Shown in pieces: positions 1-9,174 of a DNA stretch of 64,000 nucleotides. The first letter of the stretch is position 1. Each line of letters starts with the position of its first letter. Position numbers and translations under genes: made by a program. The notes beneath the pieces were generated by a model that was not told where the DNA came from, searched no databases, and saw only the letters and a program-made list of their open reading frames with translations. Location of the stretch: contig PDZV01000013.1 of the NCBI GenBank assembly GCA_002753135.1, forward strand, positions 1 through 64,000, given 5' to 3'. The stretch is from Magnetococcales bacterium WMHbinv6. GTDB lineage: Bacteria > Pseudomonadota > Magnetococcia > Magnetococcales > Magnetaquicoccaceae.

Positions 1-673
1 AAATGACCGCCATCGAAGCGGGTTGATCAAAGGGGGCCGGATAGGAATCCTCCACCAGATTCAGCGAAAAAAAGTTCACCCGCTGGCGGATGGTATCGTT
101 GATTTGCCAAAGCTGGTTGGCAGTACGCTGGAAAAAGCGTTGCTGAATATCCGGCAAGGCATGACGAAAAGACCAGGAGGTATAGCAACCAACTCTGGCC
201 CGTTGCAGCGCATCGGGATTGATATCCGAGGCAACGATCTGCACTTCGTTCTCGCGCAGCCCCTGCAGAAAGAGGGCAATGGCCAGTGTGTAAGGCTCTT
301 CTCCACTGCTGCAACCAGCACTCCAGAGCATTAACGGTCGTTTGCCACTGTGCAGCAGCGGCGGCACGAGCTGTTTGGCCACCAGATCGAACTGCTTTTC
401 ATCCCGAAAAAAATAGGTTTCGCCGATGGTGATGTAACGGGCCATCAACGCCAGCTGCTGCTCTGGCGTTGCACGATAGAGCAACCACTTGACCATCTGC
501 GCCACGTCGTTTATCTGCTCGGCTGCTGCCATTTCACGTAACGAACGATACAAATCCTCCAGGCGGTGATCAGGAAAAGGAAAGCCTAAACGCTGTTCTA
601 TGAGGTTACGCAGCCAAGCCAGCTCTTCCCCGGCAAGAGCAAGCTCCCCTGAGGGTTTGACGGTTGACATCAT
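1..673 (-). CDS. cheR: Chemotaxis-type protein methyltransferase CheR (3' end cut by window edge)
   Basis: SAM-dependent glutamate methyltransferase for chemoreceptors. Read on the minus strand from the ATG at 673, the frame stays open to the window edge (about 224 residues). It begins MMSTVKPSGEL and has the CheR N-terminal helical domain, the ITIGETYFFRD segment and the SAM-binding motif [17 protein letters not shown], followed by VASDINPDAL. The C-terminal part of the methyltransferase fold lies outside the window. The start overlaps the cheW stop as ATGA, indicating translational coupling. Family identity is clear. Whether it serves motility or an alternative-function chemosensory pathway cannot be told from this fragment. 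Confidence 0.9.
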   Translation of the reverse strand, partial: MMSTVKPSGELALAGEELAWLRNLIEQRLGFPFPDHRLEDLYRSLREMAAAEQINDVAQMVKWLLYRATPEQQLALMARYITIGETYFFRDEKQFDLVAKQLVPPLLHSGKRPLMLWSAGCSSGEEPYTLAIALFLQGLRENEVQIVASDINPDALQRARVGCYTSWSFRHALPDIQQRFFQRTANQLWQINDTIRQRVNFFSLNLVEDSYPAPFDQPASMAVI

Positions 674-1155
674 GACGCCACGTCGGCCAGTACCGGTTGC
701 GCCACAGACAACAACGGCTGCAGCAGACGCTTTTTGGGCAACAGCAACACGGTCTGCTGCTGGTGCTGGACCACTCCGTCCAGCAACGGTTCCAGGTGCG
801 GAGACAAACTGCCCGGTGGCTGAATTGCCCCATTGTCGATAGGAATGACCCCCTCGATGCGATCAACAAAAAAACAACAGGGCATCTTTCCTGGCAACAA
901 TATCAATCGATCCTCAGGATCGATCATCCGTTCTGGCAGCTCCAGTCGTAGGCGCAGATTAAGCACCGGCACCACCTGCCCGCGCAGATTGACCAACCCG
1001 CTCAAAATAGGTGGAGCATCGGCAACAGGGGTCACCCATAAAGCTCGAAAAACCCGCTCGACATCGGTAATGGCGATGGCAAACAGTTGCTCTTCGAGCC
1101 GAAAAACCAAATAATGAATCGGGTGATCAGGCATGTACACGACGATTGACTCCAC
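670..1155 (-). CDS. cheW: Chemotaxis coupling protein CheW
   Basis: Adaptor that links chemoreceptors to the CheA kinase in the cytoplasmic array. The 161-residue product is one CheW domain: YLVFRLEEQLFAIAI near residue 16, the conserved PILSGLVNLRGQVVPVLNL near 49-67, and a distal DRIEGVIPI. It starts with GTG at 1155; the run GGGGAG lies about 10 bases upstream and no in-frame ATG precedes it. It overlaps the downstream cheR by four bases, so the pair is one operon. No receptor or cheA is visible here, so the rest of the operon must lie to the left or elsewhere. Confidence 0.93.
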   Translation of the reverse strand: MESIVVYMPDHPIHYLVFRLEEQLFAIAITDVERVFRALWVTPVADAPPILSGLVNLRGQVVPVLNLRLRLELPERMIDPEDRLILLPGKMPCCFFVDRIEGVIPIDNGAIQPPGSLSPHLEPLLDGVVQHQQQTVLLLPKKRLLQPLLSVAQPVLADVAS

Positions 1156-1287
1156 CCATGGAACACTCCCCTCTTGTCAGGCAGGATAACCCATTCAGAG
1201 GGTGATTGTCACTTGTTTTGCTGTAATTGGCGGTGCATAACAGGTAACCTGCCTCTGGCAGCCAGCACCAGTTTGAGGAACGGAATC

Positions 1288-2337
1288 ATGACCAACACTC
1301 AATCGGATCGGGCCACCATTCTGGTGGTGGATGATACGACGGAAAATATCGATGTTTTAAGCGGTATTCTGCGTGCCGAATACAAAGTCAAGGCAGCCCT
1401 GAACGGGGAACGCGCTTTGCGCATCGCCCACAGCGAGCCACGGCCTGATATGATTCTGTTGGACGTGATGATGCCGGGCATGGATGGGTATGAGGTATGT
1501 CGCCGCCTGAAGGCTGATCCGTTCACCGCTGCGATTCCGGTCATCTTTATCACCGCAAAAATTGAGGTGGAGGATGAGCGTCTCGGTCTGCAACTGGGTG
1601 CGGTCGATTATATCACCAAACCGATTTCACCGCCGATTGTCGAGTTGCGGGTACGCACCCAGTTGGCGTTATATGACCAGCGCCGAGAGTTGGAACGACT
1701 GGTTCGGCTACGGACCGAAGAGTTGTTGGCCACCCGGCTGGAAATTATCCGCCGTTTAGGGCGGGCCGCTGAATTCAAAGACAATGAAACCGGGCTGCAT
1801 GTGATCCGCATGAGCCACTATGCCCGCCTGATCGCCGAACAGTTGGCCATCGGTGGCGAATGGACCGAACTTATGTTCAATGCGGCACCGATGCACGATA
1901 TTGGCAAGATTGGTATTCCAGACCATATTTTGCGCAAACCGGCGGCGCTGGACGGCGAAGAGCGTAAAACAATCGAAACCCACCCCGAAATGGGGGCGGA
2001 AATTATTGGCAACCATCAGGCCGATTTGTTAATCCTGGCCAAAGAGATCGCCTTGACCCATCATGAAAAATGGGACGGAAGCGGCTATCCGCACCGCTTG
2101 CAGGGGGAGAATATTCCTCTCAGTGGCCGCATTGTCGCCATCGCCGATGTGTTTGATGCTTTGACCGCCCAACGTCCCTACAAAAAGGCCTGGCCGGTGG
2201 CAGAGGCGATGGCCATACTGGATCGGGATGCAGGCAGCCATTTTGATCCGCATTTAGTGGCTTTGTTCCACCGGGTATTGCCGCAGGCGGTGGAGATCAT
2301 GGAGCGGCATCGGGATCCGCCGCGCCGAGCGGGTTGA
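1288..2337 (+). CDS. Two-component response regulator with HD-GYP domain (c-di-GMP phosphodiesterase, RpfG type)
   Basis: Predicted to hydrolyse cyclic di-GMP when its receiver domain is phosphorylated. The 349-residue protein has an N-terminal receiver (ILVVDD at residues 9-14, phospho-acceptor Asp in MILLDVMMPGMDG, KPIS near 115), a short coiled linker, then an HD-GYP domain with MHDIGKIGIPD and HHEKWDGSGYP. Both catalytic signatures are intact, so it should be active. The start is ATG 1288, placed 8 bases after GAGGAA; the open frame extends upstream without a ribosome site. It is divergent from cheW and is followed by an exported protein gene on the same strand. The cognate kinase is not identifiable. 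Confidence 0.93.
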   Translation: MTNTQSDRATILVVDDTTENIDVLSGILRAEYKVKAALNGERALRIAHSEPRPDMILLDVMMPGMDGYEVCRRLKADPFTAAIPVIFITAKIEVEDERLGLQLGAVDYITKPISPPIVELRVRTQLALYDQRRELERLVRLRTEELLATRLEIIRRLGRAAEFKDNETGLHVIRMSHYARLIAEQLAIGGEWTELMFNAAPMHDIGKIGIPDHILRKPAALDGEERKTIETHPEMGAEIIGNHQADLLILAKEIALTHHEKWDGSGYPHRLQGENIPLSGRIVAIADVFDALTAQRPYKKAWPVAEAMAILDRDAGSHFDPHLVALFHRVLPQAVEIMERHRDPPRRAG

Positions 2338-2391
2338 GGTGGAAAACCATCGACTGTGGCAATTGTTAACGCTGGTTTGTGGAGAATGATC

Positions 2392-3168
2392 ATGCGCAAG
2401 GGTGTTTCTGGCTTGGTACTGACTTTGTTGATGTTGCACGGTGGTAGCGCAGGCAGTGCCGATGCTCCGTCTGTGTTCCGGGATCCGATAACCGGCATCG
2501 AGTTGCTGGATATTCCGGGTGGCACTTTCTCCATGGGTTGTGCTGGCGAGTGGACCGCACGTTGTTTTGACTGGGAAAAACCGGCCCATGAAGTGACTCT
2601 CTCCTCTTTCCGCCTGGCCCGCACCGAGGTAACGCAAGCGCAGTGGCGCAAAGTAATGGGCGAAGATCCAGCTGATTTGCAGGCAAAAGAGTGCGGCGAC
2701 GATTGCCCGGTGGAGAGTGTTGCCTGGGACGATGTGCAGGAGTTTCTCAAAAAGTTGAACAGCATGGGGGAACATAAATTTCGTTTGCCGACAGAAGCCG
2801 AATGGGAATACGCCTGCCGCTCCGGTGGCAAGGAAGAGAGCTACAGCGGCGGCTCCGACCCGGACAAAGTGGCCTGGCATGAGAGCAACAGTGGTCGCCA
2901 TGTACATCCGGTAGGCAAAATGGCAGCCAACGGCTTTGCTCTGCACGACATGAGTGGCAACGTCATGGAGTGGGTCCAGGATATTTATGGTGCCTACGCC
3001 GCTGCGGCAGCAACCGATCCGCTGGTGGAGAGTGGCGGTTCGGACCGGGTGTTTCGGGGTGGTTTTTTCAGCAGCGTCCACCGCCAGTTGCGCTGCACCA
3101 TGCGCAACAAAAACAGCTCGTCGCTGAAGGTGCCCACCATCGGCTTTCGTTTGGCGATGACGCCGTAG
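2392..3168 (+). CDS. Exported FGE-sulfatase (SUMF1-fold) domain protein
   Basis: Secreted protein of the formylglycine-generating-enzyme fold family. The 258 residues comprise a Sec signal peptide (MRKGVSGLVLTLLMLHGG...) and one FGE-sulfatase domain with IPGGTFSMG, RTEVTQAQWRKVMG, FRLPTEAEWEYACRSGG, ALHDMSGNVMEWVQD and a C-terminal TIGFRLAM. Of the two catalytic cysteines of true FGE only the RCxxR cysteine is kept; the one five residues before it is His. It is therefore more likely a ligand-binding or enzyme-accessory member than a formylglycine generator. Start ATG 2392 has GGAGA six bases upstream. The substrate is unknown. It follows the HD-GYP gene by 54 bases. Confidence 0.85.
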   Translation: MRKGVSGLVLTLLMLHGGSAGSADAPSVFRDPITGIELLDIPGGTFSMGCAGEWTARCFDWEKPAHEVTLSSFRLARTEVTQAQWRKVMGEDPADLQAKECGDDCPVESVAWDDVQEFLKKLNSMGEHKFRLPTEAEWEYACRSGGKEESYSGGSDPDKVAWHESNSGRHVHPVGKMAANGFALHDMSGNVMEWVQDIYGAYAAAAATDPLVESGGSDRVFRGGFFSSVHRQLRCTMRNKNSSSLKVPTIGFRLAMTP

Positions 3169-3195
3169 GGTTGCGAATGCAGATTGAGTAAATAT

Positions 3196-3214
3196 CCCCC
3201 GGCAAAGCCGGGGG
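3196..3214 (+). terminator. Stem-loop after the FGE-like gene
   Basis: Perfect 8-bp stem CCCCCGGC / GCCGGGGG with an AAA loop, 28 bases after the stop codon of the upstream gene. It is followed by CTTTCGG rather than a long T run, so it is a weak or factor-assisted terminator. Confidence 0.6.
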
Positions 3215-3226
3215 CTTTCGGTTGTG

Positions 3227-3268
3227 AGCCGCTCAAAGCGGCTGTAATGGGTCGATTGCGCGACCCAT
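3227..3268. repeat. Two further adjacent perfect hairpins
   Basis: AGCCGCT-CAA-AGCGGCT at 3227-3243 and ATGGGTCG-ATTGCG-CGACCCAT at 3247-3268 follow the terminator hairpin, giving three different perfect inverted repeats within 75 bases. No T tract follows either one. Possible roles are terminator reinforcement or a structured RNA 3' end; none can be chosen from the sequence. Confidence 0.55.
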
Positions 3269-3363
3269 CATGTTTGTTTGTCATCTGACAGTTGAAGTGA
3301 CCGATTTTTGGTGGCACAGCCGTTTCCATGCGGTTTGACCATATTCTCGTCCCTTGGCCTCAA

Positions 3364-3626
3364 TCAAAACAGCCTCCAGGTATTGGGCTGTATCTGCCAG
3401 AGGATCCTGCTGATCCGGTACTCAGGCTCTACAAATGGCAGTGTTGGCTGTCGCCAGCCAATATCATCAGCCTTGCAGACATTGGAAACGGTCATCCGAT
3501 CACCAATCTCCAAGGAGTGCGCGATGGATCGATGGATCCGAAAATGGTGTCGACGGCAACCTCCGCGTCCCTGTGCATCAAGTTGCACTGATGCGCAATC
3601 TGCTTGATCAAATCTGACTTGGTCAT
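3364..3626 (-). pseudogene. HU/IHF-family DNA-binding protein gene, frameshifted and decayed
   Basis: From ATG 3626, with GGGAGG six bases upstream, the frame gives MTKSDLIKQIAHQCNLMHRD and then AEVAVDTIFGSI. This matches the start of HU/IHF proteins, which begin MTKSELIxxIA and carry the A-V-D/E-x-I-F helix. The frame then stops at 3492 after 44 codons. The octamer GATGGATC occurs twice in tandem on the plus strand at 3523-3538. Removing one copy rejoins the frame as TIFGSIAHSLEIGDRMTV, exactly the HU helix-2 and GDR turn. The segment beyond that (to 3364) no longer resembles HU: the RGFGSF and DNA-binding arm are missing. So the gene is probably dead for two reasons. It lies just upstream of a hybrid kinase gene on the same strand. 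Confidence 0.65.
3523..3538. repeat. 8-bp tandem duplication (GATGGATC x2)
   Basis: Two perfect tandem copies of GATGGATC. Eight bases are not a multiple of three, and deleting one copy restores a continuous HU/IHF-like frame, so this is the likely inactivating mutation. Confidence 0.75.
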
Positions 3627-3637
3627 TGGCATCCTCC

Positions 3638-6600
3638 CTATGTAACGTGCTGAACAGTATTCAATAAATCACGTTCACTGATGCTCTCCGCTACGCAATG
3701 AATGGCATCCAACAGAGTCTGTTTCTTGATCGGCTTGGCAAGGTGTCCATCACACCCGGCGGCCAGACTCTCTTCTCTCCTGTCGACAGAAACATGGGCA
3801 CTCAAAGCCATTATGGGCAAAGGCTGGCGTCCTTCTTCTTGTTCCCACTGACGTATGGCGCGTGTGGCGGCGTATCCATCCATGTTGGGCATCTGGATAT
3901 CCATCAGTACCAAATCAAACGACTCTTCCCGCACCCGTGACACGGCTTCGATACCATCATTGACCATTACCACTTGATGTGGAGTTTTTTTCAGGTACGC
4001 ATGGATCAGCATCTGGTTTTCTTGAGTATCTTCAGCAACAAGGATACGGAGAGTTCTGGCAGGAGTAGCATTCGTTAATTTGATTGGAGCTTCCAGATCT
4101 GCGGTAACTTCTACCGGGTGTGATGGCAGGGTAAAAAAGAAGGTGCTGCCTTCTCCCAACCGGCTTTCCACCCAAATCTGACCACCCATGCGTTCCACCA
4201 GTTTTTTGGAAATGGCCAACCCCAAACCCGTGCCACCATACCGTCGGGCAATACCTGAATCTGCCTGGGTAAAATGCTCAAAGATACGATTTGCCTCCTT
4301 TTCAGCAATGCCAATACCGGTGTCGGACACACTGAACAGAAGGGTTTCTGACTCCTGAGGATGAGGTAACAATCGCAAAGAGACTTGCCCATGCGGGGTG
4401 AATTTGATGGCGTTGCCCAGCAGATTGATCAGTACCTGTCGAACCCGTCCCTCGTCACCAACAATAGCGTCTGGTATGTTTGGCAAGATATTTTCCGATA
4501 AAACCAGTCCTTTGTTTTCAGCCGTTATCCGCATCAGACGAACGATTTCTTCAACAACCTGACGGGGTGAAAAGGGCAGATCGGAGACCGTCAAACGACC
4601 GGATTCTATCCTGGAAAAGTCCAGCACATCATTTATCAAATTTATCAGCGTCTTGCCTGATTGGTGCATGGTCTGGACAATCTGGCGTTGTTCCGGATCA
4701 AGGTTGGTTTCGAGCAACACATCTGACATCCCCAACACCACATTCATGGGAGTACGGATTTCATGGCTCATGGTGGCAAGAAAATCACTCTTTGCCTGGT
4801 TGGCTGACTCTGCCTTTAACTTGGCCTGTTTGATCACATCCTGGTCCTGCCAACGTAACATGAACAATTGCACCTCATTGGCTGAGAGTTGCAATTGGAC
4901 GACATCCTGCTCGTCGTAGGGGGTATCCTTGTTCCCCACCCCGATGATCATGTGGATCAAATCCTCACGCATGACCGGTGTACTCATGTGACGCCACACC
5001 GGGAAATGTTCAGGATAGCCATTGTGGGCGAGTTCGTTGGGAAAATCGTTATGGACCACCGTCTGTCTCAGGCACACCGAGTCGGCCCATATACCGGCCT
5101 GGGATAGAGGGTAATGAGTGTTGTGTGTGACGCCGCATAAATCCGTCGCTGCCTGGTTCCACACCGAGAGGCGGACAGTTGCCTGATCCTCATCGACAAG
5201 ATACAGATAGCCAACCACGCTGTTGGTCACCGCCACGGCGATGTCCAACAACCGGCGGCACAGGTCAACCTCTTTCAATTGCAGCAGATCCTGATCCAAC
5301 TCCATGAGCATCCGTAATCGCTGTTCGTTTTTCAGACGAATAGACTCGGCTTTTTTCTGCTCAGAAATATCCTGTTGGATGGTCAGCCAGACCGTTCCAT
5401 ATTCTGGATGAACAAAGTCGGAGACTGTGGCTCGGCACCACAGTGTACTCCCATCCTGACGACAATTGAGGAGTTCCCCTTCCCAGAAGCCATCCCGATT
5501 CAGGACAGCCATGATCTCCTGGGCGATTTTCTCCGGGGATTTATTGGTTCGGGCGTTGATGACGGCGATGTCGCGACCGTTCAGACCACCTGCAGAGTAG
5601 CCGAACATCCCCTCGAATTTTGGATTGGCATAGACAATTTTACCATCCTGAGCACGAATCAGAGCCACCCCCTCCGTCATATTGATCAAGATTTCGTCGC
5701 GTAGACGTAGACCCGTTTCCGCCCGCTTACGTTCGCTAATATTACGGAAGATTCCCTGCAGGATTGACCTGCCATGAAAAGTATGGACACTTCCGGTCAC
5801 CTCCACGGGTATCTCCTGCCCATCTGACCGCAGGACCGCAACTTCTATGGGTATGCCTATGAATCCAGCAGCCTGCCTCGCCTGTTCCTGGAAGGTATCT
5901 CGGACGAAAGCCCCAATGGCGGGGGGATGAAGTTTGGTTTGATGCATCCCCTGGATTTCCTCCAGAGGTTTCCCAATCAACCGGCAGGCGGCTGTATTGG
6001 CATCCAGAACCAGCCCGGAGACTGAGTCCAAAAGAAAGATGGCGTCCGGGGCCGCCGCGAACAAAGCGCGGTAGCGCTCTTCACTCTCCTGCAAGGCGTT
6101 CTGGGCAAGAACCTGTTCGGTAATTTCCTCACAGACCACGGCAAACTGGCCATGGCGTGGTGAAAAGGCATAAACATCAAAATATTTACCAAAAGCAGCG
6201 CTGTAATTTTGAAAACGAGCCGGTTCTCCCGTCATGGCTACTTTACCGTAGGTTTCGATCCAGTATGTTTCAGTATTTGGCATCAGTTCCAGCACTCTCT
6301 TGCCAAGCACCTGTTGGGGGGTAAGGCCCGTCATGGCGGCAAAAGCGGGATTGATCTCCAGGAAACAGTAGTCTACGGGGTGGCCCACCTCATTGACGAT
6401 GATCTCGTGCAGGGCAAAACCGTTAAGCATTGTGGAAAAAAGGCTGCGAAAACGATATTCGCTCTCCCGCAGCGTCGCCTCCGCATGTATGCGCTCGGTA
6501 ATGTCACGGACATTGACCACGACCCCGCCGATGTCGGGATTCCCCAACTGGTTTGAACCGCGTGCCTCCAGGTGCACCCAGCCACCGCTCTTGCACCGGT

Positions 6601-7477
6601 GTCGGTACTGTGCGCCACCAGACCCCGTCTCAATGATCTGCCGGAACGCAGCCAGAACCAGTTCCTGATCATCGGGATGGATCATTCGTTCGATCACCGG
6701 GATATCTACGAGTTCAGAGGGAACGTAACCGTGGCACCACTCGGCGGATGGGCTCACGTAGCGCTGGATCCCTTCAGCGTCAAGGACGACAATGGTGTCA
6801 AAGGAGTTTTGGATAAGCTGTGAGAAGCGCCGGTCACTTGCCTGCACCTCCTGACGAGAGCGGAGCAGCGATTCCTTGTCACGTCGATGCTCTGCCAGTT
6901 CGCGCATTAACCGCAAGGTGTTCGAAGAAAGCGTGGAGTAGATCGACAGAATGATATCAATCAGCGCGCGCGTTGCCCCTCCCATCTGTTCCCTGGCCCG
7001 GGGCTTTGCTTGCTCCAGAGGCAATCCTTCCTTCATCGCCAGCACAATATAGGCCAGATAGCGATCGCTCTCAAGGATGTGGGACGCCAACCAACGAGCA
7101 AGAAATCCAAGGGTCTCTTCGGCCACTTCTGACAGGAGATGTGAGTTCCGGGACGCATCAAGGCGCGAGACTTCCTGTACAAAGGAGCGATGAATGGCCT
7201 GATGTTCGACCTCGGCGGGGTCACCTGCAAGGTATCCCTGCCAAATCTCCTCTTCGGTCTCGAAATGGTAGAGTACATATTCGGCCAGTTGGGGAAAAAT
7301 CTTGTCCAAGACCGTTGTCTCTGCACTAAAGGCAAGATGGCTGGCAAGGAGGTTGAGCAACTGCACCAGCTTTTTGTGCTGTTCGTCAATCTTGGACAAG
7401 CCTGTATTGAAATTTTCGTCCCATGGAAAAATATCTATATGATTAGAGTTTTCAGTTTCAGACCAATCTAAATTCAT
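3638..7477 (-). CDS. Hemerythrin-PAS-GAF hybrid sensor histidine kinase
   Basis: Large soluble sensor kinase of 1279 residues with no membrane segment. Order: bacteriohemerythrin domain at about 15-145 with the diiron ligand pattern (DEQH at 31-34, HFETEEE near 71, EHQAIH near 91, ASHILESD near 131); four PAS domains at about 215-330, 340-455, 465-585 and 590-710; a GAF domain at about 725-880; HisKA with phospho-acceptor His905 in [10 protein letters not shown]; HATPase with [10 protein letters not shown] and [10 protein letters not shown]; and a C-terminal receiver with [14 protein letters not shown]. The hemerythrin domain suggests sensing of O2, NO or iron redox state. The kinase core and receiver are nearly identical in motif to the kinases at 16707-18407 and 26268-28076. 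It follows larE by 29 bases and may be read with that operon. Confidence 0.92.
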   Translation of the reverse strand: MNLDWSETENSNHIDIFPWDENFNTGLSKIDEQHKKLVQLLNLLASHLAFSAETTVLDKIFPQLAEYVLYHFETEEEIWQGYLAGDPAEVEHQAIHRSFVQEVSRLDASRNSHLLSEVAEETLGFLARWLASHILESDRYLAYIVLAMKEGLPLEQAKPRAREQMGGATRALIDIILSIYSTLSSNTLRLMRELAEHRRDKESLLRSRQEVQASDRRFSQLIQNSFDTIVVLDAEGIQRYVSPSAEWCHGYVPSELVDIPVIERMIHPDDQELVLAAFRQIIETGSGGAQYRHRCKSGGWVHLEARGSNQLGNPDIGGVVVNVRDITERIHAEATLRESEYRFRSLFSTMLNGFALHEIIVNEVGHPVDYCFLEINPAFAAMTGLTPQQVLGKRVLELMPNTETYWIETYGKVAMTGEPARFQNYSAAFGKYFDVYAFSPRHGQFAVVCEEITEQVLAQNALQESEERYRALFAAAPDAIFLLDSVSGLVLDANTAACRLIGKPLEEIQGMHQTKLHPPAIGAFVRDTFQEQARQAAGFIGIPIEVAVLRSDGQEIPVEVTGSVHTFHGRSILQGIFRNISERKRAETGLRLRDEILINMTEGVALIRAQDGKIVYANPKFEGMFGYSAGGLNGRDIAVINARTNKSPEKIAQEIMAVLNRDGFWEGELLNCRQDGSTLWCRATVSDFVHPEYGTVWLTIQQDISEQKKAESIRLKNEQRLRMLMELDQDLLQLKEVDLCRRLLDIAVAVTNSVVGYLYLVDEDQATVRLSVWNQAATDLCGVTHNTHYPLSQAGIWADSVCLRQTVVHNDFPNELAHNGYPEHFPVWRHMSTPVMREDLIHMIIGVGNKDTPYDEQDVVQLQLSANEVQLFMLRWQDQDVIKQAKLKAESANQAKSDFLATMSHEIRTPMNVVLGMSDVLLETNLDPEQRQIVQTMHQSGKTLINLINDVLDFSRIESGRLTVSDLPFSPRQVVEEIVRLMRITAENKGLVLSENILPNIPDAIVGDEGRVRQVLINLLGNAIKFTPHGQVSLRLLPHPQESETLLFSVSDTGIGIAEKEANRIFEHFTQADSGIARRYGGTGLGLAISKKLVERMGGQIWVESRLGEGSTFFFTLPSHPVEVTADLEAPIKLTNATPARTLRILVAEDTQENQMLIHAYLKKTPHQVVMVNDGIEAVSRVREESFDLVLMDIQMPNMDGYAATRAIRQWEQEEGRQPLPIMALSAHVSVDRREESLAAGCDGHLAKPIKKQTLLDAIHCVAESISERDLLNTVQHVT

Positions 7478-7506
7478 ATCATATTCTCTAAAGTCATGTC
7501 AATTGA

Positions 7507-8325
7507 TCACTTTGCCAACACCCGATTGAGCTTGCCGCTTTGGAAACCTTCCAGATCCAGGGTGACAAACTGAAACCCCAAGACGCGCAGTGCAGCGCTT
7601 ATCTGTTGGCGCAGGGGCTCTTGCAGCAGGCGGGGGATTTCTGCCGGTGGCAGCTCGATGCGGGCGGTCTGGCCCTGTTTGCGCACACGCAAGGTGGTAA
7701 AACCGAGATTTTTTAATACCCCTTCCGCTGCCTCCACCATGCGCAGCGATTCGATGACGATCGGTTCGCCGTAGCTGATGCGTGAGGAGAGGCAGGGCGA
7801 GGCCGGTTTGTCCCAATTGGGTAGCCCCCGCGCTTGCGCCAGACGGCGCACCTCTGCCTTGCCGAATCCGGCCTCCCACAACGGACTGCGTACCCCGTGT
7901 TCTCCTTTGGCCCGCAAACCGGGTCGATAATCAGCCGCATCATCGCGGGTACTGCCATCGACCACCACGGCAAACCCCTCCTGCTCTGCCAAGGCGCTCA
8001 GGCGGGAAAAAAGGTCGCTTTTGCAATAATAACAGCGATTGAAATCATTGCGCACAAAGTGTGTATCGGCCATCTCGCCGCTGTCGATGAAACGGTGCGC
8101 CACCTGCCACGCCGCCACCAACTGTGCCACATCCTGCCGATCCTGGGCGGGCATGGTGGGCGACAAGGCGGTGACAGCCAAAAAGGGAACCCCTGACTCG
8201 CGCACGGCCCATAAGAGAAACGAACTGTCCACCCCGCCGGAAAAGGCCACCAACACCCGCTCACAGGCGCGAATGGTCTGTAACAAGTGGGCATACAAGA
8301 GGCTATCCGGTTCGTTTGCCATCAC
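7507..8325 (-). CDS. larE: LarE, ATP-dependent sulfur transferase for nickel-pincer nucleotide synthesis
   Basis: LarE adenylates the carboxylates made by LarB and converts them to thiocarboxylates in NPN cofactor synthesis. The 272-residue protein has the PP-loop SGGVDSS at about residues 29-35, and DGSTRDDAADYRPGL and GVRSPLWEAGFGK typical of LarE. Cysteines occur as NRCYYCKSDLF near 95 and ASPCLSSRI near 180. Three cysteines (CxxC plus one) are the pattern of the iron-sulfur-cluster LarE class rather than the single sacrificial-Cys class. It overlaps larB by four bases (ATGA) and is the last lar gene of the operon. Confidence 0.9.
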   Translation of the reverse strand: MMANEPDSLLYAHLLQTIRACERVLVAFSGGVDSSFLLWAVRESGVPFLAVTALSPTMPAQDRQDVAQLVAAWQVAHRFIDSGEMADTHFVRNDFNRCYYCKSDLFSRLSALAEQEGFAVVVDGSTRDDAADYRPGLRAKGEHGVRSPLWEAGFGKAEVRRLAQARGLPNWDKPASPCLSSRISYGEPIVIESLRMVEAAEGVLKNLGFTTLRVRKQGQTARIELPPAEIPRLLQEPLRQQISAALRVLGFQFVTLDLEGFQSGKLNRVLAK

Positions 8326-9095
8326 ACTCCCGCCGCTCCCCGATTGATCAAACCGGCCACATATCCGGCCCCAAAACCGTTATCGATGTTGACCACCGTG
8401 ACATTGGCGGCACAACTGTTCAACATGCCCAACAAGGCCGACAACCCCTGCCAGGAGGCACCATACCCTACGGAAGTGGGCACGGCCAGCACCGGTTTAT
8501 CCACCAACCCCCCGACCACCGAGGGCAACGCTCCCTCCATCCCGGCCACCACCACCAACACTTTGGCCTCCCGCAACAGATCGCTGGCGGCCAGCAAACG
8601 GTGCAAGCCGGCCACGCCCGCGTCATAACAACAGACCACCCGCGCTCCCAGCAAACGGGCCGTCCAGGCCGCCTCTTCGGCCACGGCAATATCACTGGTT
8701 CCGGCACACAACACCCCGACCAACCCTGCCCCGGCTTCGGCCTGCATCTGCCGGTACAAGCAACGTGATCCGCCCGCCACCTGCAACAGCGGAAAGAGCG
8801 CCTGCAAACGGGCCATCCGCTTGCGGCTCAAGCGGGTGATCAGCAGATCCGCATCATGACTCAAGGCCCGCTCCACCACCGCCTGCAGATGGTCAAAACG
8901 TTTGCCCTCTGCCAAAATCACCTCCGGAAAACCATGGCGCAAACTGCGCTGGGTATCCAGCCTGGCAACAATGGTGCCTGCCTGCTCCACCGGATCCACG
9001 GGAAAACGCTGCAATTGTGCCATCGTTTCAGCAACCGTCTTCCGTCCCTGCGCCAAATCGTTCAGTAAAGAGTGTAATCGCTCTGGTGACATCAC
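8322..9095 (-). CDS. larB: LarB, nicotinic acid adenine dinucleotide carboxylase/hydrolase
   Basis: First enzyme of NPN cofactor synthesis: carboxylates the pyridinium ring of NaAD at C5 and hydrolyses the dinucleotide. The 257 residues have an N-terminal helical segment (MMSPERLHSLLNDLAQGRKTV) and a PurE-like C-terminal half with LCAGTSDIAVAEEAAWTARLLG near 130-150, CCYDAGVAGLHRLL, VVVAGMEGALPSVVGGL and VPTSVGYGAS. Length and motifs are normal for LarB. Start is the ATGATG at 9095. It lies 79 bases after larC and overlaps larE. Confidence 0.92.
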   Translation of the reverse strand: MMSPERLHSLLNDLAQGRKTVAETMAQLQRFPVDPVEQAGTIVARLDTQRSLRHGFPEVILAEGKRFDHLQAVVERALSHDADLLITRLSRKRMARLQALFPLLQVAGGSRCLYRQMQAEAGAGLVGVLCAGTSDIAVAEEAAWTARLLGARVVCCYDAGVAGLHRLLAASDLLREAKVLVVVAGMEGALPSVVGGLVDKPVLAVPTSVGYGASWQGLSALLGMLNSCAANVTVVNIDNGFGAGYVAGLINRGAAGV

Positions 9096-9174
9096 TTATT
9101 GCCATTCATTGAACACAATGGGATGGCGGCTCTTGCACACCGCCAAAATGGAAAACCCCTCGACTGCCTGCGCT

